Assembly (NCBI RefSeq): GCF_029893805.1
Contig: NZ_JARXYP010000002.1
Coordinates: 3,968,001 to 4,032,000 of the forward strand
Direction: 5' to 3'
Origin: Streptomyces sp. SAI-135
Lineage (GTDB): Bacteria > Actinomycetota > Actinomycetes > Streptomycetales > Streptomycetaceae
Length of the DNA: 64,000 bases
Numbering within the stretch: position 1 is the first letter of the stretch; each line of letters starts with the position of its first letter. The position numbers and the translations under genes were made by a program. Below are positions 54,457 through 63,371 of the stretch, in pieces. The notes under the pieces are model-generated. The model saw only the letters and a program-made list of their open reading frames with translations. It did no database searches and was not told the origin of the DNA.

Positions 54457-56196
54457 GTGACCAGTACCGCGTCCTCCATGGACACCCGGCAGGACCAGGC
54501 CCCCCAGGACCGGCGGCCGTCGTGGCAGCAGAGGCTGCGCCGTTTCGGCTACGCGCCCGAGGCCAGAGGCGACGTGCGCGAGCGCCTGGTCCCGCCCTTC
54601 GTGGCACCCAGTCCCCGGATGTGGCAGGTCCTGGGCGTGCCCGGGGCGCTCGCCGAGCGGGTCACGCGCTGGTCGGGCTGGCTGGGGCCGCTGCTGGTGA
54701 CGCTGGTGGCGGGGGTGATGCGGTTCTGGAACCTGGGCAGCCCCAAGAAGGTGATATTCGACGAGACGTACTACGCCAAGGACGCGTGGGCGCTCGTCCA
54801 CCGCGGCTTCGAGCTCAGCTGGGGCAAGAACGTCGACAGCCAGATCCTGTCCTCGAACGGGCATGTGGCGCTGCCGACGGACGCCGCCTATGTGGTGCAT
54901 CCGCCGGTCGGCAAGTACGTCATCGGGCTCGGCGAGCTGATGTTCGGGTTCGACCCGTTCGGCTGGCGGTTCATGACGGCGCTGCTGGGGACGCTGTCGG
55001 TGCTGATCGTGTGCCGGGTGGGCCGCCGGATCTTCCGCTCCACCTTCCTCGGCTGCCTGGCGGGCGCGCTGATGACCGTGGACGGCCTGGCCTTCGTGAT
55101 GGCGCGGACCGCCCTGCTCGACGGCGTGCTGATGTTCTTCGTGCTGGCCGCGTTCGCCTGTCTGGTCATCGACCGCGACCGGGCCCGGGAGAAACTCGCG
55201 GCCGCGCTGCCGGTCGACTCCCACGGCCTCGTGCGCCCCGACGCGCACGTCGCGGACACCCTGCGCCTGGGATGGCGCCCCTACCGCTGGCTCGCGGGCC
55301 TGCTCCTTGGCCTGGCCATCGGCACCAAGTGGAACGGGCTGTTCTTCCTCATCGCGTTCGGCGTCATGACGGTGCTGTGGGACGTCGGCTCCCGCAGGGT
55401 CGCGGGCGCCCGGCGCCCCTACGAGGCGGTCCTCAAGTACGACCTGGGCATCGCGTTCCTGGCGATGGTGCCGGTCGCGGTCGTCACCTACGTCACCTCG
55501 TGGATCGGCTGGATCCTCTCCCCCGCGGACGGCACCGGCGGCTACTACCGCAACTGGGCGGCGACCGACGGCAAGGGCGGCAGCTGGACCTTCCTGCCCG
55601 ACTGGTGGCGCAGCCTGATCCACTACGAGCACGAGGTCTACAAGTTCAACGTCGGCCTGTCCTCGCCGCACACGTACATGTCCAACCCGTGGAGCTGGAT
55701 CGTCGACGGCCGCCCGGTCTCGTACTTCTACGAGTCCCCCGCGCCCGGCACCGACGGCTGCCCGGTCGACGCGGGCGGGAAGTGCGCCCGGGAGGTCCTG
55801 GCCATCGGCACGCCCCTGCTGTGGTGGGCGGCCTGCTTCGCGATCCTGTACGTCCTGTGGCGCTGGTTCTTCCGCCGCGACTGGCGGGCGGGCGCCATCG
55901 CCTGCGGTATCGCGGCCGGGTACCTGCCCTGGTTCAACTACCAGGAACGGACGATCTTCTTCTTCTACACGATCGTCTTCCTGCCCTTCCTCTGTCTGGC
56001 CGTCGCGATGCTCGTCGGCGCCCTCGTCGGACCGCCCCGCGCCTCCGACACCCGCCGCGTGGCGGGCGCCACGGCGGCAGGCGTGCTGGTCCTCCTGATC
56101 GCCTGGAACTTCATCTACTTCTGGCCGCTGTACACCGGCACCAGCATCCCGATCGACGACTGGAGGTCGCGGATGTGGCTGGACACCTGGGTCTAG
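54457..56196 (+). CDS. pmt: Polyprenol phosphate-mannose:protein O-mannosyltransferase
   Basis: 579 residues, GT39 with about ten helices. After a cytoplasmic start (~1-65), VIFDETYYAKDAW holds the catalytic Asp-Glu pair in loop 1. HPPVGKYVIGLGELMFGFDPFGWRF, then SWIGWILSPAD and YMSNPWSWIVDGRPVSYFY follow. It O-mannosylates exported proteins; it is also a phage-receptor determinant in S. coelicolor. GTG at 54457 lies 7 nt after TACGAT (54445-54450), so the message may be leaderless; ATG 54478 is an alternative. Confidence 0.93.
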   Translation: MTSTASSMDTRQDQAPQDRRPSWQQRLRRFGYAPEARGDVRERLVPPFVAPSPRMWQVLGVPGALAERVTRWSGWLGPLLVTLVAGVMRFWNLGSPKKVIFDETYYAKDAWALVHRGFELSWGKNVDSQILSSNGHVALPTDAAYVVHPPVGKYVIGLGELMFGFDPFGWRFMTALLGTLSVLIVCRVGRRIFRSTFLGCLAGALMTVDGLAFVMARTALLDGVLMFFVLAAFACLVIDRDRAREKLAAALPVDSHGLVRPDAHVADTLRLGWRPYRWLAGLLLGLAIGTKWNGLFFLIAFGVMTVLWDVGSRRVAGARRPYEAVLKYDLGIAFLAMVPVAVVTYVTSWIGWILSPADGTGGYYRNWAATDGKGGSWTFLPDWWRSLIHYEHEVYKFNVGLSSPHTYMSNPWSWIVDGRPVSYFYESPAPGTDGCPVDAGGKCAREVLAIGTPLLWWAACFAILYVLWRWFFRRDWRAGAIACGIAAGYLPWFNYQERTIFFFYTIVFLPFLCLAVAMLVGALVGPPRASDTRRVAGATAAGVLVLLIAWNFIYFWPLYTGTSIPIDDWRSRMWLDTWV

Positions 56197-56321
56197 GGGA
56201 CGGGTGTTCACGTATGTGATTGAGCACCCGTCCCGACGAATCGGGAAACTCTCACCCCGCTTGTCACACCTCCCGCTTAGGCTGCCCACAACAACGGGGA
56301 ACACGGGGAGGGGGCCACACC

Positions 56322-57944
56322 ATGGCCAAGGGGGTGAAGGTCGCTGTCGTCAGCACGGTGTTCGCCGTGATGGTCGGCGGGGCCGGGTACGGCGCGTACA
56401 ACTTCGTCTCGGCGCTGAGCGACGACGGGAGCGGCGGGGTCGGGGAGGCCAAGCGGAGCGGGCCGCCCACCGCCGACGAGATCGAGAAGACCTCCAAGGA
56501 CTTCTTCGCCGCCTGGCAGAAGGGCGACGCGGCGAGCGCGGCCGCGCTGACGAACAACGGCACGGCGGCCGAGGTCCTGCTGGCGGCCTACGGTACGGAC
56601 GCCCACATCGGCCAGGTGCGGATCACGCCCGGCAAGGCGACCGGCGCCACCGTGCCGTACAGCGTGAGGGCGACGGTGTCGTACGACGGCAAGTCGAAGC
56701 CGCTGGCGTACCGCAGCGAGCTGACCGTCGTGCGCGGGGTGACCACCGGCAAGGCGCTCGTCGACTGGCAGCCCTCCGTGGTGTACCCGAAGCTTCAGCG
56801 GGACGACCGGCTGGTCACCGGCGAGTCCGCGAACCCCTCCATCGAGGCGGTGGACCGCAACGGCAAGGTGCTGACCAAGGAGAAGTATCCCTCGCTGGGC
56901 CCGGTCCTGGACGCGCTGCGCGAGAAGTACGGGGACAAGGCCGGCGGCACTCCCGGTGTCGAGCTGGTCATCAAGCACCCCGACGAGACGCCCGACACCT
57001 CGCTGCTCACCCTGTCCGAGGGCAGGGCGGGCAAGCTGGAGACTACGCTCAGCGCGACCGCCCAGGCGGCCGCCGAGAAGGCCGTGAAGCTGTACCGCCA
57101 GTCGTCGGTCGTCGCCGTCAAGCCCAGCACCGGTGAGGTGCTGGCCGTGGCCAACAACCGCACCGACGCCTTCAACGCGGCCTTCGAGGGCACCAAGGCC
57201 CCCGGCTCCACCATGAAGATCATCACCGCGGCGATGCTCATCGACAACGGCGTGACCTCGATGAACGGCCCTGCGCCCTGTCCGCCCGACGCCGTGTGGC
57301 AGGGGCAGACCTTCAAGAACCTCACCGGCATGGAGCCCAACGAGGGCGCCACCCTCGCCAACAGCTTCATGCGGTCCTGCAACACCGCCTTCATCAAGCT
57401 CATCGACGAGAAGCCGCTCACCGACGAGTCGCTGACGCTGGAGGCGCAGAACCGCTTCGGCATCGGCGAGGACTGGAAGACCGGCATCGTCTCCTTCGAC
57501 GGCAGGGTTCCCGCCGTCAGCGGCCCGGACCGCGCGGCCAACGCGATAGGCCAGGGCCAGGTCCAGATGAACCCGCTCAACATGGCGTCGGTCACGGCCA
57601 CCGCGATCACCGGCGCCTTCCGCCAGCCCTACCTCGTCTCGCCGAAGCTCGACGACCGCGAGCTGGCCACCGCCAAGGGGCTGCCGTACAACACCGCCTC
57701 CCAGCTCAGGCAGATGATGCGGCTGACGGCGACCCAGGGCACGGGGGCCAGGGCGATGGCCGGTTTGGGCGGGGACATCGGTGCCAAGACCGGGTCCGCC
57801 GAGGTCGACGGACAGCAGGCGTCCAACAGCTGGTTCACCGGTTTCCGCAACGATGTGGCGGCGGCGGCCATGACCGAGGAGGGCGGCCACGGCGGCGACG
57901 CGGCGGGCCCGATTGTCGCAGCTGTGCTACGAGCCGCGGGCTGA
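56322..57944 (+). CDS. Penicillin-binding protein, class B-like transpeptidase (NTF2-like N-terminus)
   Basis: 540 residues. A membrane anchor (~5-28), an NTF2-like/MecR1-type domain (~45-155; EKTSKDFFAAWQKGD), a linker domain, and a transpeptidase. Catalytic motifs: APGSTMK (SxxK), SCN (SxN) and KTGSAE (KTG). It forms peptide crosslinks outside the membrane. ATG follows GGGGAGGGGG. The next gene is a close paralogue, 97 bp downstream. Confidence 0.93.
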   Translation: MAKGVKVAVVSTVFAVMVGGAGYGAYNFVSALSDDGSGGVGEAKRSGPPTADEIEKTSKDFFAAWQKGDAASAAALTNNGTAAEVLLAAYGTDAHIGQVRITPGKATGATVPYSVRATVSYDGKSKPLAYRSELTVVRGVTTGKALVDWQPSVVYPKLQRDDRLVTGESANPSIEAVDRNGKVLTKEKYPSLGPVLDALREKYGDKAGGTPGVELVIKHPDETPDTSLLTLSEGRAGKLETTLSATAQAAAEKAVKLYRQSSVVAVKPSTGEVLAVANNRTDAFNAAFEGTKAPGSTMKIITAAMLIDNGVTSMNGPAPCPPDAVWQGQTFKNLTGMEPNEGATLANSFMRSCNTAFIKLIDEKPLTDESLTLEAQNRFGIGEDWKTGIVSFDGRVPAVSGPDRAANAIGQGQVQMNPLNMASVTATAITGAFRQPYLVSPKLDDRELATAKGLPYNTASQLRQMMRLTATQGTGARAMAGLGGDIGAKTGSAEVDGQQASNSWFTGFRNDVAAAAMTEEGGHGGDAAGPIVAAVLRAAG

Positions 57945-58041
57945 CGTCACCCGCGCAGGGCAGGGACTCTAGTCTGTTGCCGTCGTTGGGATGGATGAGG
58001 GCAACGGGGACCCTGGGAACAGCGCGGAGGAAGCGTAAGTC

Positions 58042-59712
58042 GTGGGTAACAGAAGGCGCGTCGCCGAGCGACGGAAGACCAGGCCCGCCGTGGTCGGCGG
58101 GCTGATCGCCGTGGCCGTCGCGGGCGCGGGCCTCGGCGGCTACGCGCTGTACGGCGCCGGGGCCGCGGCCGACGACCGGACGCAGAACACGTCCGCCGCC
58201 GAGGACCAGAAGCCGAAGGTCAAGACCGGTCCGCTGTCGGCGGCCGAGGTCACCACCACCGCGACCACGTTCCTGACCTCCTGGCAGCAGGGCAAGGTGA
58301 CCGCGGCGGCCGCCGCGACCAGCGACACGAAGGCCGCCGCCGCGCTCCTCACCGGCTACACCAAGGACGCCCGCATCACCGGCGTCACCCTCACCCCGGG
58401 CACCCGCACCGGCGGCAAGGTCCCCTTCTCCGTGAAGGCGACGGTGACGTACAAGGGCATCAGCAAGCCGCTCGCGTACGCCAGTTCGCTGACCGTCGTC
58501 CGTGACACCGCCACCGGGAAGCCGCAGGTCGACTGGACCGCCTCGGTCGTCCACCCCGACCTGAAGGACGGCGACACCCTGGTCACCGGCGAGTCCGGGA
58601 CCCCGCCGATCAAGGCGGTCGACCGGGACGGCGGCGAGATCACCGAGGACAGGTACCCCTCGCTCGGCACGGTCCTGGACGGGCTGCGCGAGAAGTACGG
58701 CAAGAAGGCCGGCGGCAAGGCGGGCGTCGAACTGCGGGTGATCCGCGCGAAGGACAGCAAGTCGTCCGACAAGACCCTGGTCGAGCTCAGCAAGGGCACC
58801 CCGGGCACCGTGAAGACCACCCTGAGCCCGACGCTCCAGGCGGCGGCCGAGGCGCAGGTCGCCAAGCGGGCGCGGTCCTCCGTCGTGGTCCTGCGTCCGT
58901 CGACCGGCGAGATCCTCGCGGTGGCCAACGCGAGCCACGGCTTCAACACCGCCTTCCAGGGCTCCCTGGCCCCGGGCTCCACGATGAAGGTCGTCACCTC
59001 CTCGCTGCTGATCGAGAAGGGCCTCGCCTCGGCGGACAAGGAGCACCCCTGCCCGAAGTACTTCACGTACGGCGGCTGGAAGTTCCAGAACGACGACAAG
59101 TTCGAGATCAAGGGCGGCACCTTCAAGGCGAGCTTCGCCCGCTCCTGCAACACCGCCTTCATCAGCCAGGCGGGCAAGCTGGACAACGACAGCCTGACCG
59201 AGCAGGCCCAGCAGGTCTTCGGTCTGTCGCTGAACAACTGGGCGATCGGCGTCCCGTCCTTCGACGGGTCGGTGCCGGTGCAGAGCGCGGCCCAGAAGGC
59301 GGCCGAGCTCATCGGCCAGGGCGGGGTCCGGATGAACCCGCTGAACATGGCGTCGGTCTCCGCCACCGTCCAGTCGGGCACCTTCAGGCAGCCCTACCTG
59401 GTGTCCCCGAGCGTCGACCACCGCACGCTGGCCACCGCCTCGCGCACGATGTCCTCGGGCACGCTGTCGCAGCTGCGCGAGCTGATGGCGTACACGGCGG
59501 GCTACGGCACGGCGGCCGAGGCGATGTCCGGGGTGTACGGCAACGTCGGCGCGAAGACCGGCTCCGCCGAGGTGGACGGCCAGAAGAAGCCGAACGGCTG
59601 GTTCACCGCCTACCGGGGCGACCTCGCGGCCGCGGGCGTGGTCCAGGCGGGCGGCCACGGCGGCGACACGGCGGGCCCGATCGTGGCGGCCCTGCTGAAG
59701 CTGGGCGGCTAG
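58042..59712 (+). CDS. Penicillin-binding protein, paralogue of the preceding gene
   Basis: 556 residues with the same layout: anchor (~17-40), NTF2-like domain (~65-180; TTTATTFLTSWQQGK), and transpeptidase with APGSTMK, SCN and KTGSAE. The two proteins align along their length, so they arose by tandem duplication. GTG start with GGAGGAAG upstream. It ends 7 bp before the stop of the convergent ssgE gene. Confidence 0.93.
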   Translation: MGNRRRVAERRKTRPAVVGGLIAVAVAGAGLGGYALYGAGAAADDRTQNTSAAEDQKPKVKTGPLSAAEVTTTATTFLTSWQQGKVTAAAAATSDTKAAAALLTGYTKDARITGVTLTPGTRTGGKVPFSVKATVTYKGISKPLAYASSLTVVRDTATGKPQVDWTASVVHPDLKDGDTLVTGESGTPPIKAVDRDGGEITEDRYPSLGTVLDGLREKYGKKAGGKAGVELRVIRAKDSKSSDKTLVELSKGTPGTVKTTLSPTLQAAAEAQVAKRARSSVVVLRPSTGEILAVANASHGFNTAFQGSLAPGSTMKVVTSSLLIEKGLASADKEHPCPKYFTYGGWKFQNDDKFEIKGGTFKASFARSCNTAFISQAGKLDNDSLTEQAQQVFGLSLNNWAIGVPSFDGSVPVQSAAQKAAELIGQGGVRMNPLNMASVSATVQSGTFRQPYLVSPSVDHRTLATASRTMSSGTLSQLRELMAYTAGYGTAAEAMSGVYGNVGAKTGSAEVDGQKKPNGWFTAYRGDLAAAGVVQAGGHGGDTAGPIVAALLKLGG

Positions 59713-59719
59713 GCCGGCG

Positions 59720-60088
59720 TCAGCGGCGCACCACGGGTGCGGCGGGAGCGGCGGGTGCGGCGGCCATGTAGGTCCGCCGCAGGAACCTGAGCAGGGCCTT
59801 CTGCTCGAACTGCACCACCGACACGCCCTGCGGCGAGTGGAACTCCAGCACGGCCTGCACCCGTCCGCACGGCCACACCCGCACCTCGCCGCTGCCGGCC
59901 GGGGCCCTGAGTCCCTGCTCCAGCAGCGCCCGCGAGAAGGTCCACTCGTGGGTGCCCGGCAGGCCGACCCGTACCGAGCGCGGGTCGGTGTCGGGGTCGT
60001 AGCGCAGGACCACCGGGACCGACTCGTCCTGCGCGATGTCCGCGTCCGAAACGATGTGGGCTCGCGCGTACTGTTCGACTACAGACAT
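59720..60088 (-). CDS. ssgE: SsgA-like sporulation protein SsgE
   Basis: 122 residues, SALP family, found only in morphologically complex actinomycetes. SsgA-like core: VPVVLRYDPDTDPRSVRVGL, THEWTFSRALLEQGLRAPAG, VRVWPC, and VVQFEQKALLRFLRRTY; the C-terminus is Ala/Pro-rich. By position next to the PBP pair and sequence it matches SsgE, which affects spore release and spore-chain length. ATG follows GAGAGGG. Confidence 0.88.
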   Translation of the reverse strand: MSVVEQYARAHIVSDADIAQDESVPVVLRYDPDTDPRSVRVGLPGTHEWTFSRALLEQGLRAPAGSGEVRVWPCGRVQAVLEFHSPQGVSVVQFEQKALLRFLRRTYMAAAPAAPAAPVVRR

Positions 60089-60219
60089 CGTGACGGCCCT
60101 CTCACGCTGCGTAACCTGTGCGGAAGCTGTGCATCCATTCCTTCCCCAGCGTCGCACATTTCCTGCATTCCGCCCCCGGGGCCGAAAGCCCGCGATGTGC
60201 TGTTCGTGGCGCGACTCTC

Positions 60220-60250
60220 TTGCAAAGAGTTCGCAACAAGCCACTATCAT
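60220..60250 (+). promoter_or_regulatory. Nur-box-like operator and promoter of the nickel/cobalt transporter
   Basis: TTGCAA-AGAGT-TCGCAA (60220-60236) fits the published Nur box of Streptomyces, tTGCaa-N5-ttGCAA. TATCAT (60245-60250) is a -10 element ending 7 nt before the GTG of the transporter gene, so the operator overlaps the -35 region and the transcript would be leaderless. Confidence 0.6.
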
Positions 60251-60256
60251 CGAACG

Positions 60257-61297
60257 GTGCATGTCCCTGACGGATTCATAGACGCCCCCCTCTCGGCAGC
60301 GACCGGAGTCGTCGCCGCGGCCGCCGTCGCGGTGAGCCTGCGCGGTGCCCGCCGTGAGCTCGACGAACGCACCGCTCCCCTGGCGGGCCTGGTCGCGGCG
60401 TTCATCTTCGCCGTGCAGATGCTGAACTTCCCCGTCGCCGCGGGGACCAGCGGACATCTGCTCGGCGGTGCGCTGGCCGCGATCCTCGTGGGCCCCTACA
60501 CCGGTGTCCTCTGCGTCTCGGTGGTCCTGCTCATGCAGGGCATCCTGTTCGCGGACGGCGGCCTGACCGCGCTCGGCGTGAACATCACCGACATGGCCGT
60601 GGTCACGACGGTCGTGGCGTACGCCGTCTTCCGCGGGCTGGTCAAGGTGCTTCCGCGCAGGCGCGGTGCGATCACCGCCGCCTCCTTCGTGGCCGCCGTG
60701 CTCTCCGTGCCCGCCGCGGCCGCCGCCTTCACCCTGATCTACGCCGTCGGCGGCACCACCGACGTCTCCATCGGCAAGGTCGCCACCGCGATGATCGGCG
60801 TCCACGTCCTCATCGGCATCGGCGAGGCGGCCATCACCGCGCTGACGGTCGGTGCCGTCGTCGCCGTACGCCCCGACCTGGTGTACGGCGCGCGGGGGCT
60901 CCGGCAGAAGCTCAAGCTGCGGGTCGGCGGCGAGCTGGTCGACGTGCCGGACACCGCGCCGGCCGCCGCCCGCTCCCCCCGCAAGGTCTGGATCACGGGG
61001 CTCGTCGCCTCCCTGGTCCTCGCCGGGTTCGTCAGCTTCTACGCCTCCGCCAGCCCCGACGGTCTGGAGAAGGTCGCCGCCGACAAGGGCATCGACGCGA
61101 AGACCGAGAAGCACGCCACGGCGGACTCCCCGCTCGCCGACTACGGCGTGAAGGACGTCGGGAACGCCCGCCTGTCCGGGGGGCTGGCGGGCGTGATCGG
61201 CGTCGGCGTGACCGTGGTCGCGGGCACCGGCGTCTTCTGGGCGGTCCGCAGGCGTCGTACGGCCGACGTCTCACCGGCGAGCACGAGCAGCGTCTGA
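60257..61297 (+). CDS. ECF transporter S component, NikMN/CbiMN fusion
   Basis: 346 residues. Read from GTG 60257, the protein begins VHVPDGFIDAPL, and the His at position 2 is a metal ligand of CbiM/NikM. Helices follow to ~230. A C-terminal PDGLE domain (SASPDGLEKVAADKGI ... ADSPLADYGVKDV) with one more helix corresponds to NikN/CbiN. It binds Ni2+ or Co2+; the Nur-box-like site favours nickel. Operon with the T and ATPase components. Confidence 0.9.
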   Translation: MHVPDGFIDAPLSAATGVVAAAAVAVSLRGARRELDERTAPLAGLVAAFIFAVQMLNFPVAAGTSGHLLGGALAAILVGPYTGVLCVSVVLLMQGILFADGGLTALGVNITDMAVVTTVVAYAVFRGLVKVLPRRRGAITAASFVAAVLSVPAAAAAFTLIYAVGGTTDVSIGKVATAMIGVHVLIGIGEAAITALTVGAVVAVRPDLVYGARGLRQKLKLRVGGELVDVPDTAPAAARSPRKVWITGLVASLVLAGFVSFYASASPDGLEKVAADKGIDAKTEKHATADSPLADYGVKDVGNARLSGGLAGVIGVGVTVVAGTGVFWAVRRRRTADVSPASTSSV

Positions 61298-61298
61298 C

Positions 61299-62060
61299 AT
61301 GGGGGCCGGGCACGCACATCGGCTGTACCGGCACGGGCACTCCCCCGTGCACGCCCTGCCGCCGCACACCAAACTCGCGGCCGCCTTCGCCTTCGTCGTG
61401 GTCGTCGTCTCGACCCCGCGCGAGGCGATGTGGGCGTTCGGCCTGTACGCCGTCCTCCTGGGCCTCGTCGCGTACGCCTCCCGCGTCCCGGCCGGCTTCC
61501 TGCTGAAGCGGCTGCTGATCGAGGTGCCGTTCGTGGCGTTCGCGGTGCTCATGCCGTTCGTCGCGGAGGGCGAGCGGGTCGAGGTGCTCGGGATGTCCCT
61601 GAGCGTCAGCGGCCTGTGGGGCGCCTGGAACGTCCTCGCCAAGGGCACGCTCGGCGTCGCCGCGTCGGTGCTGCTCGCCTCCACCACCGAACTGCGCGAA
61701 CTGCTCCTCGGCCTGCAACGGCTCAGGCTCCCGCCGCTCCTCGTCCAGATCGCCTCCTTCATGATCCGCTACGGCGATGTCATCACCGACGAGATGCGGC
61801 GGATGCGGATCGCGCGGGAGTCGCGGGGGTTCGCGGCGAGCGGTGTCAGGCACTGGGGTGTCCTCGCGAAGTCGGCCGGCGCGCTGTTCATCCGCTCCTA
61901 CGAGCGCGGCGAGCGGGTGCACCTGGCCATGGTCAGCCGCGGTTACGCCGGCTCGATGCCGGTCATCGACGAGGTGACCGCGTCCCGGGCGCAGTGGTCG
62001 TACGCCCTCGCGCTGCCCGTCGCCGCCCTCGTCGTCTGCGTGTTGGGATGGACCCTGTGA
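61299..62060 (+). CDS. ECF transporter T component (CbiQ/NikQ)
   Basis: 253 residues. Four to six membrane helices and the coupling helices with the Ala-Arg-Gly type signatures, here RMRIARESRGF and RSYERGERVHLAMVSRGYAG. It couples ATP hydrolysis to the metal-binding S component. One base separates it from the previous stop, and its own stop overlaps the ATPase start. Confidence 0.92.
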   Translation: MGAGHAHRLYRHGHSPVHALPPHTKLAAAFAFVVVVVSTPREAMWAFGLYAVLLGLVAYASRVPAGFLLKRLLIEVPFVAFAVLMPFVAEGERVEVLGMSLSVSGLWGAWNVLAKGTLGVAASVLLASTTELRELLLGLQRLRLPPLLVQIASFMIRYGDVITDEMRRMRIARESRGFAASGVRHWGVLAKSAGALFIRSYERGERVHLAMVSRGYAGSMPVIDEVTASRAQWSYALALPVAALVVCVLGWTL

Positions 62061-62806
62061 CAGCTTCCCTCGAAGTGACCGGACTGGCCTTCGCCTACCC
62101 CGACGGGCACCAGGCCCTGTTCGGCGTGGACTTCTCGATCGCGCGCGGCGAGCGGGTCGCGCTGCTCGGCCCGAACGGCGCCGGCAAGACGACCCTGGTG
62201 CTGCACCTGAACGGCATCCTGAGCGGCGGGGTGGGCACGGTGAAGGTCGCCGGGCTGCCCGTGGGCAAGGAGCACATGGCCGAGGTCCGGCGCCGGGTCG
62301 GGATCGTCTTCCAGGACCCCGACGACCAGCTCTTCATGCCGACCGTGCGGGAGGACGTGGCGTTCGGGCCGGCCGCGGCCGGGCTGAAGGGGCCCGAGCT
62401 GGAGGCACGCGTGCGTACCGCTCTGGAGCGGGTCGACATGGCGGACTTCGCGCACAGGCCCCCGCACCACCTGTCGTTCGGCCAGCGGCGCCGGGTGGCG
62501 GTGGCGACCGTGCTCGCCATGGAGCCCGAGATCCTCGTCCTGGACGAGCCCTCCTCCAACCTCGACCCGGCCTCCCGCCGTGAACTGGCCGACATCCTGC
62601 GCTCGTTGGACGTGACGGTCCTCATGGTCACGCACGATCTGCCGTACGCGCTGGAGCTGTGCCCGCGTTCGCTGATCCTGAGCGAGGGCACGATCGCCGC
62701 GGACGGGAAGACCGCCGAACTCCTCGCGGACGACGAGCTGATGCGCGCCCACCGGCTGGAGTTGCCCTTCGGATTCGATCCGCGGTCCGTGACAATGGGC
62801 GCGTGA
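62048..62806 (+). CDS. ECF transporter ATPase (CbiO/NikO)
   Basis: 252 residues from ATG 62048; the GTG at 62057 (GTGA overlap with the T-component stop) is an equal alternative. Walker A GPNGAGKTTLVLHL, Q-loop VFQDPDDQLFMPTVREDVAFGP (typical of CbiO), signature LSFGQRRRVAVATVL, Walker B ILVLDEPSSNLDP, H-loop MVTHDLPYALELCPR. Energises nickel/cobalt uptake. Confidence 0.93.
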   Translation: MDPVTASLEVTGLAFAYPDGHQALFGVDFSIARGERVALLGPNGAGKTTLVLHLNGILSGGVGTVKVAGLPVGKEHMAEVRRRVGIVFQDPDDQLFMPTVREDVAFGPAAAGLKGPELEARVRTALERVDMADFAHRPPHHLSFGQRRRVAVATVLAMEPEILVLDEPSSNLDPASRRELADILRSLDVTVLMVTHDLPYALELCPRSLILSEGTIAADGKTAELLADDELMRAHRLELPFGFDPRSVTMGA

Positions 62807-63264
62807 CGAACCAAGAGGACGCCGGATCACTGCTGCTCGACGACCAGTTGTGCTTCGCGCTGTACGCGGCCCAGCGCGCGGTGACCGCCGCGTACCGGCC
62901 GCTCCTCGACGAGCTGGGGCTCACCTACCCGCAGTACCTCGTGCTGCTGGTGCTGTGGGAGCACGGGGAGATGAGCGTGAAGGAGCTCGCGGGGGCTCTG
63001 CGGCTGGACTACGGCACCGTGTCGCCGCTGCTCAAGCGGCTGGAGGCGGCGGGGCTCGTGCGCCGGGAGCGCGCGGCCACCGACGAGCGCTCGGTGCTCG
63101 TCGGCTGCACGGGACGCGCGGAGGAACTCAGGGAGCGCGCGGCGCGCGTCCCCGGCGCGCTGCTGGAGGCCACGGCGCTCGACGGCACGGAGGCGGCGCG
63201 GTTGCGCGAGGAGCTGTGGCGGCTGGCGCAACGGGCGGAGGCGGCGGCCGAGCGCCCCCGCTGA
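62803..63264 (+). CDS. MarR family regulator, OhrR-like redox sensor
   Basis: 153 residues. LLLDDQLCFALYAAQRAVTAAYRPLLDELGLTYPQYLVLL is the OhrR start with the peroxide-sensing Cys17; HTH AGALRLDYGTVSPLLKRLEAAGLV and wing RAATDERSVLVG follow. Oxidation by organic hydroperoxides should release DNA. The GTG overlaps the ATPase TGA (GTGA), and the ohr gene follows, its probable target. Confidence 0.88.
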   Translation: MTNQEDAGSLLLDDQLCFALYAAQRAVTAAYRPLLDELGLTYPQYLVLLVLWEHGEMSVKELAGALRLDYGTVSPLLKRLEAAGLVRRERAATDERSVLVGCTGRAEELRERAARVPGALLEATALDGTEAARLREELWRLAQRAEAAAERPR

Positions 63265-63311
63265 CCTTCTGTTATCCGAGGTTGCCACCCCCTGGTCATC
63301 CGGTGCCGACC

Positions 63312-63323
63312 TACCGGCCGGTA
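63312..63323. promoter_or_regulatory. Palindrome in the ohr upstream region
   Basis: TACCGGCCGGTA is a perfect 12-bp palindrome 48 bp before the ohr start. It could be an operator for the adjacent OhrR-like protein, though it does not match the AT-rich OhrR sites known from other bacteria. Confidence 0.3.
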
Positions 63324-63371
63324 CCTTGTGCACGATGTACTTGCGCGCACCTCTCCGGGGGGAGACCAGCC

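Noticed and set aside
60089..60256. Cobalamin riboswitch before the cobalt/nickel transporter
   Set aside because: The gap is only 168 bp, no B12-box sequence is seen, and the -10 element abuts the start codon, leaving no leader.
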